This document shows, piece by piece, positions 22,200 through 33,750 of a DNA stretch of 64,000 nucleotides. The DNA is from Dryococelus australis (lineage: Eukaryota > Arthropoda > Insecta > Phasmatodea > Phasmatidae), in the NCBI GenBank assembly GCA_029891345.1, contig CM056993.1, positions 274,278,900 through 274,342,899 on the forward strand. The letters are read 5' to 3'. The position numbers and the translations under genes were made by a program. The notes under the pieces are model-generated. The model was not told where the DNA came from, made no database searches, and saw nothing but the letters and a program-made list of their open reading frames with translations. How positions within the stretch are numbered: the first letter of the stretch is position 1; every line of letters begins with the position of its first letter.

Positions 22200-23190
22200 T
22201 AACACTTTTGTGTATAAAAAAATTACATGATTGAAAGTGTACCTGTTGTACGTGACTATTAGGCGTTCAAAGGTGGCAGGGGCATTACATAGCCAGAAAG
22301 GCGTAACTTTGAACTGCCTTTCCCTTGGACACAAAATGCAGTCTTCTCTTGGTCTTCTGGGGCTACCTTGCACTGCCAGTACCCACTCTTTATGTCCAAA
22401 GTAAAAAAAAACATTGTGAACCTGCTAAGCTGTTTAATGTGTCATCTATCCTTGGAATTGGATAAGAGTCTTTCTTTGTCACATTATTAAGCTGACGAAA
22501 ATGTACACAAAACCTCAGAGAGCAATCTTTCTTCTTAACAAGTAGAATGGGTGATGACCATGGCTTAACTGATGGTTCTATCACATCTTACTCCATTTCC
22601 TTCAGAATACCCTCAATCGCCTCATGCAAAGTTAGTGGCAGTCTTGGTGGCTGCTTTATGGGCCTGATATCTCCTGTATCAATGTAGTGGCAGGTCATAT
22701 TAGTACTTTCAAGGTCATTAATATGAGCCTTCCAAGGTTACTTGGTCCACACGAGAAGGCATCCTCATTTCTCTGCAATAATACAGATACATACATCTCT
22801 TGTCACCAGTTAAGATTTTGGTTTGTTCGTGCTAGCAGTTCATTCAATGCTTCTGGTAGAGGACATTCTATTTGGTCCACACGAGAAGGCATCCTCATTT
22901 GGAAGTACCTGTGTGACCTGCTTGCAAACACCTATCACGGCCCCCTCCTCAAGACGAATGGAGCTATCAGAAAAATTTATCATTCTAAGTGGAAAACTGT
23001 CAGAATTAGAACAGACAAAATTTTTGCTACAACAACTTTACCTGACAGGACACCAATCTTTTCTGCTGGCTCAATTAGACCCTAACATATGAAAAACTTT
23101 CCCTGACATCTGCCTGAAATCACAATGTCACTAGAAGCGGGCAGCACGATTGACCACATACTACTGGGCAGCTAACTGGGGAGGGCTTGA
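22200..23190 (-). pseudogene. Ty3/gypsy linker and reverse transcriptase, inverted relative to its neighbours
   Basis: On the minus strand: SDIVISGRCQGK and GLIEPAEKIGVLSGK (linker, 23160-23030), LPEALNELLARTNQN and NEDAFS (22850-22750), then RT: EPSVKPWSSPILLVKKKD and RLNN-type VHFRQLNNVTKKDSYPIPR (22580-22440), LWT/LD region, and LCNAPATFERL (about 22270), where it stops before the YLDD motif. Frames are broken and RNase H is missing here. Gag/protease and integrase on either side are both on the plus strand, so this block is inverted, or belongs to a second copy inserted backwards. The arms at 22040-22145 and 23088-23190 are a diverged inverted duplication of the same linker DNA. Confidence 0.85.
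22742..22900. repeat. 29-bp exact direct repeat inside the inverted RT block
   Basis: TTGGTCCACACGAGAAGGCA plus TCCTCATTT occurs at 22742-22770 and again at 22872-22900, with no difference, 130 bp apart. The two copies are read in different frames of the element's protein, so one is a secondary duplication. Confidence 0.9.
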
Positions 23191-23394
23191 GTGGATTCAC
23201 TTTTTTAGTTTCTTCACCTTGACTTTTCAGCTGTTTTTAAAGGTTGTCAAAATAGATTAACTGATCCCGAAATTCACTAATTGAGGTGATAGTGGATGTA
23301 GCTCACTGCCTTTGATAACTCATAGGGAGCTGCCCTAGGATCAAACCAATGACTAGAAGCTCCGCCCTGTGTGTAACACAGCAATTTCTTTCAG

Positions 23395-24680
23395 GCTTGT
23401 GCAATATTTTACTGACGTATTCTAATAATCTCTCCTAACTTTATGGCAGACATTTTAAAAGCTGGCTATCTGCATAAATGGGAAGAGATATCCAGCCCGA
23501 GCACAGCAGTCAAAGCATACTGTGTGGAATGGAATTCCCTCATACTGAAGAATGGCATGCTGTACAGGAACTGGGAAAGTAATGATGGAAAACACACACA
23601 TACAGTTGGTCCTTCCAGAATCCAAGGTTTCTTAAGTCTTGAAGGAATTGCGTAATGCAGTAGCCAAAGGGCACTTTGGTGTGCACAGGACCCTCTACAG
23701 AGTTCAACTGAGATTCAACTGCCTTCATTATCGGGAGGATGTTGAGAATTGGTGCCAATTGTGTGACACCTGCACTGCGAGGAAATGCCCACGGATCAGG
23801 GAACAAGGTCACTTCCAGAAATACAATGTTGGAGCCACATTTGAGAGGATGGCAATAGATATTTTGGGACTCTTGCCTGTCACAGAAGAAGGTAATCAGT
23901 ATTTACTGGTGGCCCTAGACTATTTTCCTAAGTGTCCTGAGGTCATTCTCCTTCTGAGCCAAGAAGCATGTACTTTGGCTGATGCACTCATAAAGCAAGT
24001 CATCTTGAGGTTTGGGGTACCACTAGAACTCCATTCTGATTAGGGCAGAAATTTTGAAGCTCCTCTGTTTCAGAATATAGCAAAGACTCTGGGAATGGAA
24101 AAAAAATAGGACTACAGCCTTACATCCTCACTCAGACGGAATGGTCGAGAGGCTTAACTGCACTTTTGAGCAATACCTGTCAATCTTTGTGGCACAACCA
24201 AAAGGACTGGGATTCAAAGGTGACATTGTTTCTCCATGCTTACAGCTTGCTCCAGAATGCTGTTTAGAAGGGAGCTACACCTACTTAATGACCTACTGTT
24301 TGGCCGACCGACCTCAGAGGAAGTTGATGCCCTTGATTATGACAGCAAACTTCATCACAGACTAGTTGGCATTAATGATTTTGCTCAACAGCATCTCAGA
24401 ATAAATAGTGATAGGAGGAAGACGCTGTATGACAGGAGAAAGACGGGTGAGGTATTTCAAGGACAACTGGTGTGGCTGTACAAACTACAGATGCAAAAAG
24501 GATACTGCCAGAAACAGACATACTGGGAAGGCTCATACAGGATTCTAAGATCAATGATATGGTATTTCATATTTGTCGTCAAAGCTCTTAGGTCAAGCCA
24601 AAAGTTGTCCACATCAACCACCTGGCACTCTATGAAGGTCCAGATGCTGCAGTCTGTTCAGGATGAACAGACATGAGGAG
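23395..24680 (+). pseudogene. Ty3/gypsy integrase (element A)
   Basis: Plus-strand frames carry the integrase in order: HFGVHRTLYRVQ and CQLCDTC (H2C2 zinc domain, 23665-23790), FERMAIDILGLLPVTEEGNQ (first catalytic Asp, 23840-23900), GVPLELHSD followed by TAG (second Asp; stop at about 24041), MVERLNCTFE (catalytic Glu, 24141), and the C-terminal LYDRRKTGEVFQGQLVWLYK (24428-24490). There is a frameshift near 24100-24240. The integrase inserts LTR-element cDNA into the genome. The visible stop and frameshift mean it is inactive. It is followed by a purine run GAGGAGGGGG (24675-24684) and TGTTATATGCTC at 24688, the probable PPT and 3' LTR start. Confidence 0.88.
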
Positions 24681-24687
24681 GGGGCAG
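24675..24687 (+). other. polypurine tract of gypsy element A
   Basis: GAGGAGGGGG followed by CAG and then TG at 24688, immediately after the end of the integrase frame. Position and composition fit a PPT that primes plus-strand synthesis. The LTR that should start at 24688 could not be delimited. Confidence 0.55.
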
Positions 24688-24699
24688 TGTTATATGCTC

Positions 24700-25250
24700 G
24701 CTGCTCTTCATCGCTCCCCTTGCTCCATCCTGCTCATAACAACAATGGAATGTTTAAAGGTCAGGTGAACAATACTCCAAGAAGCACATTTCTTGTTATA
24801 GGGTCATTCCGTATGAAATCATCGAGGGGCTGAAGCTGCACCATTTTTGATTTTGATAAAAATTTGTTCTTATATTACCCTGTCCTCAAGGTTAAAAACA
24901 CATTAATTTAAATTTTTACCTACAACAAGTGGATGATGTCAGCCATTTTTCATACACTTCAAATTTTTGTATTTTCATAATGGCGGCCATCTGCCTTCAG
25001 CATTCAATTGACTTTTTTATCCCACTTTATACCCCATCCTGCTTCACCACAGTTGCATTTAGAGAACTGTTATTTTGTGTGCTTAGTGTCTACATGTAGA
25101 ACAGTGTGCAACATCAAAGTTATTTGAGTTGACGACTTCCTTCTTAGCAAAAATAGTCTCCAACTTGGGAAAAAATGAAAAATTTACTGTTTTAGATGCT
25201 AAAAACGTAATGAGAGCGGACAAAATAAAAATTTGATTTTTTTAAATGAA
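24700..25250. other. probable 3' LTR remnant and unassigned sequence
   Basis: No gene. The 5' portion should be the gypsy A 3' LTR, but no partner LTR was found to define its end. Confidence 0.35.
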
Positions 25251-25256
25251 AGATAG

Positions 25257-25450
25257 TGAGTGAGTGAAAAGATTTGGGTGGTTCTTAACAGCGGCATCTT
25301 AAAAGCCGATGAGGGTTATCGACGTTGAGTATGGAGCGGAGCTGGAATGAAAGGACGGGGGAAATGGGACATCCCCAAGAAAACCCGCTGACCAGCGGCA
25401 TCGTCTGGCACAATTCCCACATGTGAAAATCCGGTGACCCGGCCGGGGTT
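25257..25450 (-). mobile_element. SINE-like dispersed repeat, copy 2
   Basis: Colinear with 10436-10650: landmarks GAGGGTTATCGACGTTGAGT-like, GGGGAAATGGG, CCCCAAGAAAACCCGC, CAGCGGCATCGTC and CACATGTGAAAATCCGG on the plus strand. Same orientation as copy 1. The B-box end is cut off after CCGGCCGGGGTT. Confidence 0.65.
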
Positions 25451-26550
25451 ATGAAAGATAGTCTTCATGAATAACTATAGGACACAAGTTGTCCCGTTAT
25501 GTTATGTTGAGTACACAGGCCTTTGAGAAAAAAAAAAGAGTTGATTTTATAATTTATCTGTTGTGCATTATATAATCCAACTTAATTCTGAATGTCATTA
25601 ACATTAGGGTGACATGGGGTACTGTGTTAATACACTGGGCAGTGCAACGTCACAAATTGAAATATTCCCAATTTTTTAACTATATAAATAAATAAAAATA
25701 AATAAACAATTACATACTGTATTGAAAATCGAAAACTATAGCGAGTTTAACTTAAGAAAAATCAAAAGCAAAATTCACAGGAGATGTTTTAAAGAAATAT
25801 AACAAGTAATGGTAACCCCTCTGTAATGTCCGAAAATCTGAAATGATGCAACTGTTTCATGAAATTGCATCACGCAGATAAGCACATGATTAGATGCACC
25901 TTGCCTGGAGCTTCAGACATTTGATGCCTGTCTTGGTAGCATGTTTTGTATTCAATTTAAGTTACAAAAGAGTGTTCTGTTGGCTATTTTGTTAAGGATG
26001 TGCACCATAAAGCTGTTTACTTTAGATCATAAGAGTTAATTAATTTTTTTATTTCATCACTTACATCACTTTCAATTATTAAGACTTAAAACAGATGTGG
26101 ATGAAGTTGTAAATATCTGTACATATCATTACAAGAAATATGTTGACAAGTTCTTTCATTTATATGGTGCTAAGTGTCGAGACCAATTTGTCATGCTAAA
26201 GAAATCTTTTTGGAAGTCCTTAAGGAAAATCCCTATGCAGCTGTCTGTCTGTGTACGCTGTTTTCAAAACAGTAGAATTAGAGTTTGACAGAGAAGAACA
26301 TAACAATGACGGTAATTCTGAGCCAGACTGCATTGTTGTAGAATCTGTTAACCACGCATATGCTGATCTTTTACCTTGAGGATAGGGTAACATACGAACA
26401 AACTTTTATGAAAATAAAAAATTGTGATGCTTCAGTCCCTTGATGATTTTGTAAGAGGGCAGGCCGTAAGCACAAGTGTTAGCGTAATGCCAACAAGTCG
26501 TACAAGCAAATAGTATACAATTAGCAGTAAAAGCTATGACATTTACTTAG
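25451..26550. other. no assigned gene; one Cys/His-containing open frame
   Basis: The plus-strand frame at 26094-26288 reads VDEVVNICTYHYKKYVDKFF and CRDQFVMLKKS. C..H-x-Y..Y-x3-F followed by C-x-D-x-F looks like part of a metal-binding module rather than chance, but it has no start context and ends quickly, so I do not call a gene. The rest is AT-rich. Confidence 0.3.
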
Positions 26551-27085
26551 TATATTTGTAAGTGTTTATTCCCATAATGTAAGGAAGAGGATTTCACTGA
26601 GAGCCCTGGTTTTTCCTTAAATATGCGAGGAGTGTTCAGGCACGAACAACTGGTGGAGGTCACGAGTGTTAAGAATCAGGCGCGGAAATCAGTAAGGTTC
26701 CGTGAACAGAGATATCTAAGTCATAGAAATTGAATGTTGAAATAAGCTCTCTCCACTCGGCTCCAGGCCAGCGGTTTGCAGCTGAGACACAAAGTTCCTC
26801 GAGAGATAGCAACGTTGTATTAACGACATTCTGTATTGGGCGGGCCAGTGAGCTGCCACAGTGCGAATCACTGCAGGATGCAAGCATTGGACAATCTCAT
26901 TTGTATAGAATTGCTCATTAGGTAGCAGATTGTGTGTGCTCCGCGTCAAGGACACCCACATGACTTGCCTTTCCGGCGAAGCGCAACCTCGCTGTGTCAC
27001 TGAATATAAATTTAGCAAAAGCGAACTGGAGAGTAAGTGAGGATTTTGGCAGCGGCCAGTACGCGTTATGATGGAAGAGGGAGAC

Positions 27086-27126
27086 TATATAAGCTCTCGA
27101 CCGGCTTGCCCTAGGAGTCAGACAGT
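27086..27126 (+). promoter_or_regulatory. TATA box with initiator, LTR-like promoter
   Basis: TATATAAG at 27086-27093 is followed 32 bases later by TCAGACAG (27118-27125), an arthropod-style TCA+1 initiator. The local sequence is GC-richer than its surroundings (26700-27130). The arrangement resembles the U3/R boundary of an LTR, but no matching second LTR or coding body was found, so a host or orphan promoter is possible. Confidence 0.4.
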
Positions 27127-27249
27127 TATTCTAGTCTTAGTCCAGATGGGGCAGCTCGGGAGAAGGCATCAGTCCATCAGTGAGATGGGTCACCTGCTCA
27201 TCATATTAAGTATGTGGAACTTGAACTTTGTATAATGTCACTGTGAGTT

Positions 27250-28430
27250 ACAAAATTGAAAACTTAGTTTGGTAATGTAATTTGATTTATTTAAGAATAG
27301 CACGCTAGTAAATTTTGATAGCAGTGGACATAGTTCTGCAGTGGAGTATAATTGTTCAGAAAGATGGAGAGTGAATCTCCAAAACTGTTAAAGTAGTGTG
27401 GCCCTTCCCAACGTGTGGGCAGAGCCATAATGCAACTGTGTTTTGGGTTAGAAACCGGGTAGCTAAAGATGGAAAGGTATTTGTTGTTCTTAGGGACGGT
27501 TTTACCACACAAGTTTTACTTACTAAGCCGAGTTTAAGAACAAATTAACTAGGATTACTGATTGATTGCATTTTACCACTGTCAAAACGTGATTAACTTT
27601 AACTTACCGAGGTTAAGTTTAAACGCCTATTTTCGGGCGTTTTACTTCTTGAACTCTGCTTACGAAAGAAATATTGCTGCAGAAACATATTACGATACTT
27701 TGAAGGTTATGATAAACAAATTTGGCAGAAACCTTCATTGCGATCACAATATTAATTGCAGTCCCTGCGATGTAGTTTTGATTAATGTTTTATGAATATA
27801 TACAAAAATGTAAGTTAGATTGGCTATGCAATATATATATATATGTCATAAACATTTCTAATATTAAATTAATGACGAATATTATGTATGTTATGTAAAA
27901 CAATTAGGCTACATTAAATTGTTTGTATTTTATTGGCTCATTGAGCCAAGTACAGTGCATTTGACAATGAAGTCTAATTCTATTGTTTGTTGCTGTGATA
28001 TGCTGATTTATGTAGTTTATCTACATGGCAGCAATAACAAACAATTTGATGCACGAGGACAATGAAAATATGATTCACGAAAAATCATGTTATATGTTGG
28101 CTGAATTAAAATCAGCAGCAATTATTATTCAATTTTGCGATCTCCCATTCACTGGTATTATTTGTACAACATAAAAGTGTCTGCACACTGTTTCCATCAC
28201 TGTTTAACATTTTATATAATTTTTGTATTTCCTTCTGCCAGGATTCCAAAGACAATACAACTCAGATTCCATTGATTAGTGAGCGAAATCCTGGGCACCA
28301 CCACCTTCTAGATGCATCATTTTATTCAAATATCGGGCTCTAAACTTAGATTTACTACACAGGTTTAATTATCTGCTAGATGTGCGTGGCGAAATGATCC
28401 GACCATAAATGCAGAATGAAGAGTTAAAAT
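27250..28430. other. no gene recognised
   Basis: The open frame at 27562-27795 has no recognisable motif. A short (AT)n lies near 27828-27844. Confidence 0.4.
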
Positions 28431-30379
28431 TTTACCTTTGTTTAGTTAAGCCAAGTTTAATGTATAATAGACACACTAATGCTTAAAAATTTTGTGAATT
28501 TTTTTCAACCAACTTGTATGTCCTTTTCAGAAGTTACTTCTTTTGGTAGCATGTTAAATAATCAAATACCTGAGTTGTAAAGACCTTTTTTGAATAAAGA
28601 ACTCATATGCTGTATTACACGCAGCTTATAGGCACTTCTAGTATCGCAGTGATGAACATTTTCAGTTTTGTAAAAACTATCTATGTTCTGTTTTACAAAT
28701 TTAATTACATGAATGACATATTCAATGTAAAGTTTTTATTTCATAGGTTTTGAAAAAAGGTTTACAAGCGGTTCTTTTGTTTAGACCAGATATGATATGT
28801 AGAGGTGATGGTGGTGGTGGTTGTTTTTTTTTTTTAACTTGAAATTCCCCAAATTTCAACTGCATACGTCATTGCAAAATGAAAAAATGTGTAATATATC
28901 ACCAGTAGAGTTTTTCTCTAACACTGAACTAAGGGTTCTTAACATATAACAAATTGTAGATAGTTAATGTACTAACGTCTTGAAATGTTCATACCAAGTC
29001 AATTTACTATCTATTTGCAAACCTAAAAATTTCACTACAACAGCTTCATCAATTTTTAAAATTTTTATAAGTATATAAAATTTGTACAGTGTCCCTGCCT
29101 TGTTTATAAAATTGGATGTACTGTGTCTTCTCAACATTCATTAATAATAAATTTATTTGAAACCAATTATCTAAAGATGTTAATGTCTTCTCAGTAATAT
29201 GCCTACGATTTTGAAGGTTGAATCCTGTGGTTATAAGGCTGGTATCATCAGCAAAGTTACAATTTTCCTTGGTAAATCATTAATATAAATAAGAAATAGT
29301 AGGAGGCCTTATATGCTCCCTTGTGGAACCCCAGTACGAATTTTTTGTCACCTTGAAGTAGGTAATTACTTTTTCATCAACTATTTGTATAGTTTGTTCT
29401 TTTTTTTTTACTCTTTTGCGGCGAGAAAAATTTTCATAAATTTTACCCAAAAAGTGCAAAAAAAAAAATGCAAAATAATTTTACATATAAAATATATTAT
29501 TACTAACTTATTTCAAACACAGAAACTATTTAAAAAGTATATACAGGTTATTACATGTGCAGACTTGTATTTACAGGTTATTGGATGTGCACTTGTTAGT
29601 AAACAATTCCATGCCAGACACATCGCAATCTTAGGAAATTATCCTATTTGATTAAAGTCGAATGCCGCAAGTAAGCAATATTATCGGCATTCTAGAATAG
29701 TCGAACATCGCAGTTAAAGAGTAAAAATAAGATTTGAAAAGATTATAGGTATTTGGCTACCTTAAATTACTTGATTGTAGGCCTTATAATTTATAATATC
29801 ATGATTCACTAAATCAAATACCTTTAAAAGGAAGTTGCAGAATATACCATAAACAATTTTTTTAGTTCGCTGGAAAATAGTAGTTAGTCTATTTTTTTTT
29901 TTTTTTTCGGAATCCACTCTGTTCTTTACACATTATTTTTAGTTATTCTAAAAAATTAGTTAACCTTATATGAAGTACTCTTTCAAATATTAAAAAAAAA
30001 ATGGGTAGTATGCTTATGGGTCTAGTTTTCCAATCTATTTCTATCTCCATTTTCATATATTGGCAATATTTTCGCTAACTTCAAATTATCAGGGAAATAC
30101 CTAATTTGAAAGATTGATTTATGATTATGTTTACAGGCTTTAATATATTCTTGTAGCAACCTTTAATTATTGCATTTGATAAGCCATGAATATCACGTGA
30201 TTTTTTGTTTTTTAAACCCCCGATAGTTTTACTGATTTCTTTTTAATTTGTTGGATAAAATAAAATATGATGGGTTTTGTAAAGTGTTAATTTTTTTAGT
30301 TCATTTAAGTTAAGTATCCCAGTATTTGGATTTAAGTAAGCATTGATATTTATAAAATAAGAGTTGAAAGCATCTGCAA
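28431..30379 (-). pseudogene. non-LTR retrotransposon (LINE) reverse transcriptase, decayed
   Basis: Minus strand, in order: SIADAFNSYF (30375), IGGLKNKKSRDIHGLSNAII (about 30220), NLKLAKILPIYENGD (30080), KVFDLVNHDII (29815), then an interruption by a 311-bp insertion, then RTGVPQGSI (29340), FLIYINDLP and FADDTSLITT (29255), VEKTQYIQF (29130), VKFLGLQIDSKLTWYEHF (29030), and a C-terminal trace with DTRSAYKLRVIQ (28640) and LFNMLPKEV (28560). This is the RT of a jockey/CR1-like LINE. FADD is intact but multiple stops and frameshifts kill the frame. The N-terminal side appears to continue at 33751-33800 beyond the hAT-like element. Confidence 0.85.
29411..29721. mobile_element. 311-bp MITE with TA target duplication, inside the LINE
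   Basis: The ends CTCTTTTGCGGCGAG and, inverted, CTCTTTAACTGCGATG match at 11 of the first 14 positions and are flanked on both sides by TA (29409-29410, 29722-29723). It interrupts the LINE RT exactly between the VNHD block and the GVPQGS block, so it is a secondary insertion. TA duplications suggest a Tc1/mariner-type mobiliser. The open frame at 29313-29651 is fortuitous. Confidence 0.6.
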
Positions 30380-30792
30380 TAGAGATGGCAAATGGTTCAT
30401 GAACCGACTCACACAGCAGAGCTCATGAAAGCCGGTTCATGAAAATAGAACCACGGTTCGACGGTTTCCCCTCCACTGAGCCCGGTTGCAGCGGATCGCG
30501 GTTCGTGGCAGATTGTGACCCTTCTTCGCTCATTTATTTTCTATCTCCGACTCAACTCCCGCTCTTTTTTACATGGTTCTCTCACTTATTTCTTCTCTTT
30601 CACACTCTCTCTCGCCAACGGCTGAAATAACAAGAACAATAGGCGTAACTACTTATCTTTCCCACAAGAGGGATCTGTAGTGAATTGTACGTATCCATTA
30701 ATTCATTTTAGTGCAATTTTTAACACAGATGAATTTGTTACATAATTTTCTATTGTTTCCAATCTCACAGTATATATTTGTGATATGTAGCT

Positions 30793-32680
30793 TGATGCAG
30801 GCTAACATCCAGCGGCACTAGAGTCCATGAAGGCGCTCACCACGCACGTGGGCAAAGAGGCTCAAATCTGCACTTTCTTAACAGAATATTATTTTTGCAG
30901 TGTAAAATGTGTCTTATTTTATTTTCAGGGTTTGAAATGTCTTAAAATGTTTTAAAGTGTCAGTTGCCAATTTGATAATGTTTGGTCATGAATTCAAAGT
31001 GTGGGCTGCATGGAGATTAGGAACAGTAATATTCCGGCGTGAACGCCGTCATAAAGAGACACTAAAATAAAACAAAAAATTAACACGAAAATTCTAAAAT
31101 GTAAAACAATATTTAAATTATTTGTGCCACTTTTATTTTCATACGTATAAAGTTTTACTCTGCAAGCATAGCACTTCCGCTTATGTGAACCATGTAGGCA
31201 ACCATGATAGGTCTGTGCTATGCTTGCCTATGGGCAGTCTGTTTAGGATAACTGGCAAGGTGACGCTGTCACGTACGCACTACAACTTTTGAATGTAGAT
31301 TTCAATAGCACTTTTAGTATACCGGTTAACCTTTGCTTGTGTACGTTTTGCCAGACATCTCCCCAGCATTATGCTTACGCATAACTAATTTATTTTGCCC
31401 TTGTGGCATTTTTAAAATTAATCGAGGAGGGGAAATATGTCGGAGAGGTCATGTGACCTGCAAAACTTGAATCAGGGCCATCCGCTTCTGCCAAGAGCGT
31501 TCCATCGTAATTTCTGTATTATTGCTGCATGCAATTCCAAGGGCTTTGTTTTCATGTATGTATTTAAGGGCATTTTTCATGTTTGAATATTTTACTGCAA
31601 CATCACGTACAACCACATGGTTAACCGACGCAGTCTCTATGTCTGTGCCATCATTGCGTTTTGAGAGCTTATGTATGTAATATCATGTGTGCAATATTTT
31701 ATTCAGGGTTCTATGTTAAATTTTGTTAGGGTTCCGTGTAATTTTCACGTAAATGGATGCTTTTGTGTTTGACCACGCTGTCACCTTAATGTTTGCTTTT
31801 TCTACCATCAGGCATGATATAAGCTTGTAACCACTTCAATCATAAAGAGAATAATTTTCTCAACAACAATAATAATGTCAGTATTTAATTTGCAGTTTCC
31901 ACAAAGAAATATTGCAATTTCACCTGCACCACATGGTCCGCTACGAACTTTATCCAGAGGCATCTGCGCCATCTAAGCTTGTTTTCACGCATGTGCATGT
32001 TTATTGTGAATACTCATCTCGTGCCCCATCATCTTCCAAGGGTATTTATGTAATTTGTGTAATTTTGTATTTTGTGTACAGTGACATTACTTCCGTCCTA
32101 GCCGGCTATGTGTATAGGCCGTCACCACACTACCCACATGCTGGAGGGCGGGTCCAGATGAGTTTGCGTTAGTGATGCCAAGTAATCACACGTGTTAATG
32201 TATCATTAGTGTTTCATTTTGTAATTTGCCGTGCCCTATCTTCAGGGAAAATCATCAGTCCACCCTAGTGGCTGTCAACTCTCTTCCCTTGTGAAGATTG
32301 TGTTTTCATACATCACGGTGAGATCATTCATCTAGGTGTGCACTAGAGTAATTGCAGGCTGGGAAGAACCTAAGCAGAGTTAGCTAGACATGACTGAGTG
32401 TATCATTAAATTTCATGGCATGTTGATTTGTACACTGTATAAATAAAACAAGTCTCACAGTGACTCATTCTTTTATTTTGTAGTGACAGTGTCCTTGCCA
32501 CCTGTATTTTTCAAGTGTTAAATGTTTAGTATTGCAAACATGTGAGACGGACACACAGAACCCACAGCATCCCTGAGAACCCTGAGTCTCAACAGTGCAG
32601 TGGCTGGGAAACACAGCTGGCACCCTCATCAGTAAGTAACTTGTGTCATCATTCATCTCATGTCTCACCCGACGACGTTA
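30793..32680 (+). mobile_element. solo LTR, copy A (1888 bp)
   Basis: Colinear in inverted orientation with 11968-13753. Starts TGATGCAGGC, ends GACGACGTTA (expected CA changed to TA), and is flanked by a perfect 4-bp duplication AGCT (30789-30792 and 32681-32684). Contains TGTATAAATAAAAC near 32437, which may combine the TATA-like and AATAAA signals. About 70 bp near 32590-32660 are extra relative to copy B. No coding sequence is attached on either side. Open frames at 31912 and 32542 lie wholly inside the LTR and are not genes. Confidence 0.8.
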
Positions 32681-33080
32681 AGCTTTACTGGCCGTGTTTG
32701 TTTCAATCGCGAGATTTAATTTCTGGTTACGAGAGACAGTTTTGTGCTTTCAAATTACAACATGTAAGACCATTAATATAAAAAAATATTTTATTATAAA
32801 TTTAAAGAACTCCAATATTTTAAGTAAAAATTGTTTATAAATGTGGTTTTGTTAAGAAGTTTATAATTATAGCACCAGGTAATGTCTAGGAAGTATTTAT
32901 TTGTACTGATATGGACAAGATTCGCAAATCCAAAAGTATATTTTGATCGCCAATGACTACGTTTAAGAAATTCGGCATACAAAAGTCAATCTTTGAATAA
33001 AGAACCGCACTGAACCGATTAACCGTACAAAAGAGCCGGTTCATTACTAGGAGTGAATCGGTTATGAATCGCTTCCCTAA

Positions 33081-33716
33081 AGGCGCTTACGAAAAGTCAC
33101 CCGGTTAACTCAATCAGGTTAAAACGTTTACTCTGTGAGTTCGAAAAGTGATCGGGTTACAGTTAACTCGCGTTCGAAAAGTCACCCAGGTTAACTCGAT
33201 CCTCGACTCAACTCTGGGCTAACACTGGTCGACAGCAGGGTAACTTGGCTCTAGCAGAGGACACACGTGAAATGGTGTGTAAATATGTAAACATTGCAGC
33301 GACAAAAACAAACAAGTTAATGAAAATTAATTCTGAAATCTCGAAACGATCAAAATATGTAAAATTTTAAATGTTTAGCTGGTTTGGCATGTCATTGTAG
33401 CCCGGAAATTAAATATTATACTAACCTGATATTGAATACAAAGGTATTGTATTATCGCAATACTGCTTAATGCAACGTCTTTTGTTACATTGTTTGTTCA
33501 TGATATAACATTTAACATCATCATCATCTAGCATAGTATTTAATAACTGCAGTAAATAATCGGGCTTAATTTTAATTTTAGTTCCAGCCATCTCAAAACA
33601 CCAGGGTCACTCTAAGCATTCAAAGCAACCTGTTTAACTGCAAGTGATCGGGTAAACCTGGTCACGTGACCAAGTTAACCCAGTTAACTTTACCAGGTTA
33701 CTTTTTGTAAGCACCT
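33081..33716. mobile_element. 636-bp PIF/Harbinger-like MITE
   Basis: Terminal inverted repeats AGGCGCTTACGAAAAGT and AGGTGCTTACAAAAAGT agree at 15 of 17 positions. They are flanked by TAA on both sides (33078-33080, 33717-33719), the 3-bp target duplication typical of PIF/Harbinger elements. The subterminal zone is full of GGTTAAC-like words in both orientations. No transposase inside. It sits in the right end of the hAT-like element. Confidence 0.75.
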
Positions 33717-33750
33717 TAAGTGAACCATCTTGCCTATGACTAATCTCAAA

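Larger units (their letters stand above)
30380..33742. mobile_element. hAT-like non-autonomous element (host to two further insertions)
   Basis: The left end TAGAGATGGCAAATGGTTC and the inverted right end TAGTCATAGGCAAGATGGTTC are similar and carry the TAG-GATGGGCAA-like hAT terminal style; both ends are rich in GAACCGG/CCGGTTC motifs. Flanking octamers ATCTGCAA (30372-30379) and ATCTCAAA (33743-33750) agree at 6 of 8, as an aged 8-bp duplication. The LINE reading frame ends at one border and resumes at the other. No transposase is seen inside. It contains a solo LTR (30793-32680) and a Harbinger-like MITE (33081-33716). Confidence 0.6.

Noticed and set aside
24790..24830. GGTCATTCCGTATGAAATC phrase as the end of a DNA transposon
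   Set aside because: It looked repeat-like, but I found no second copy or inverted partner in the window.
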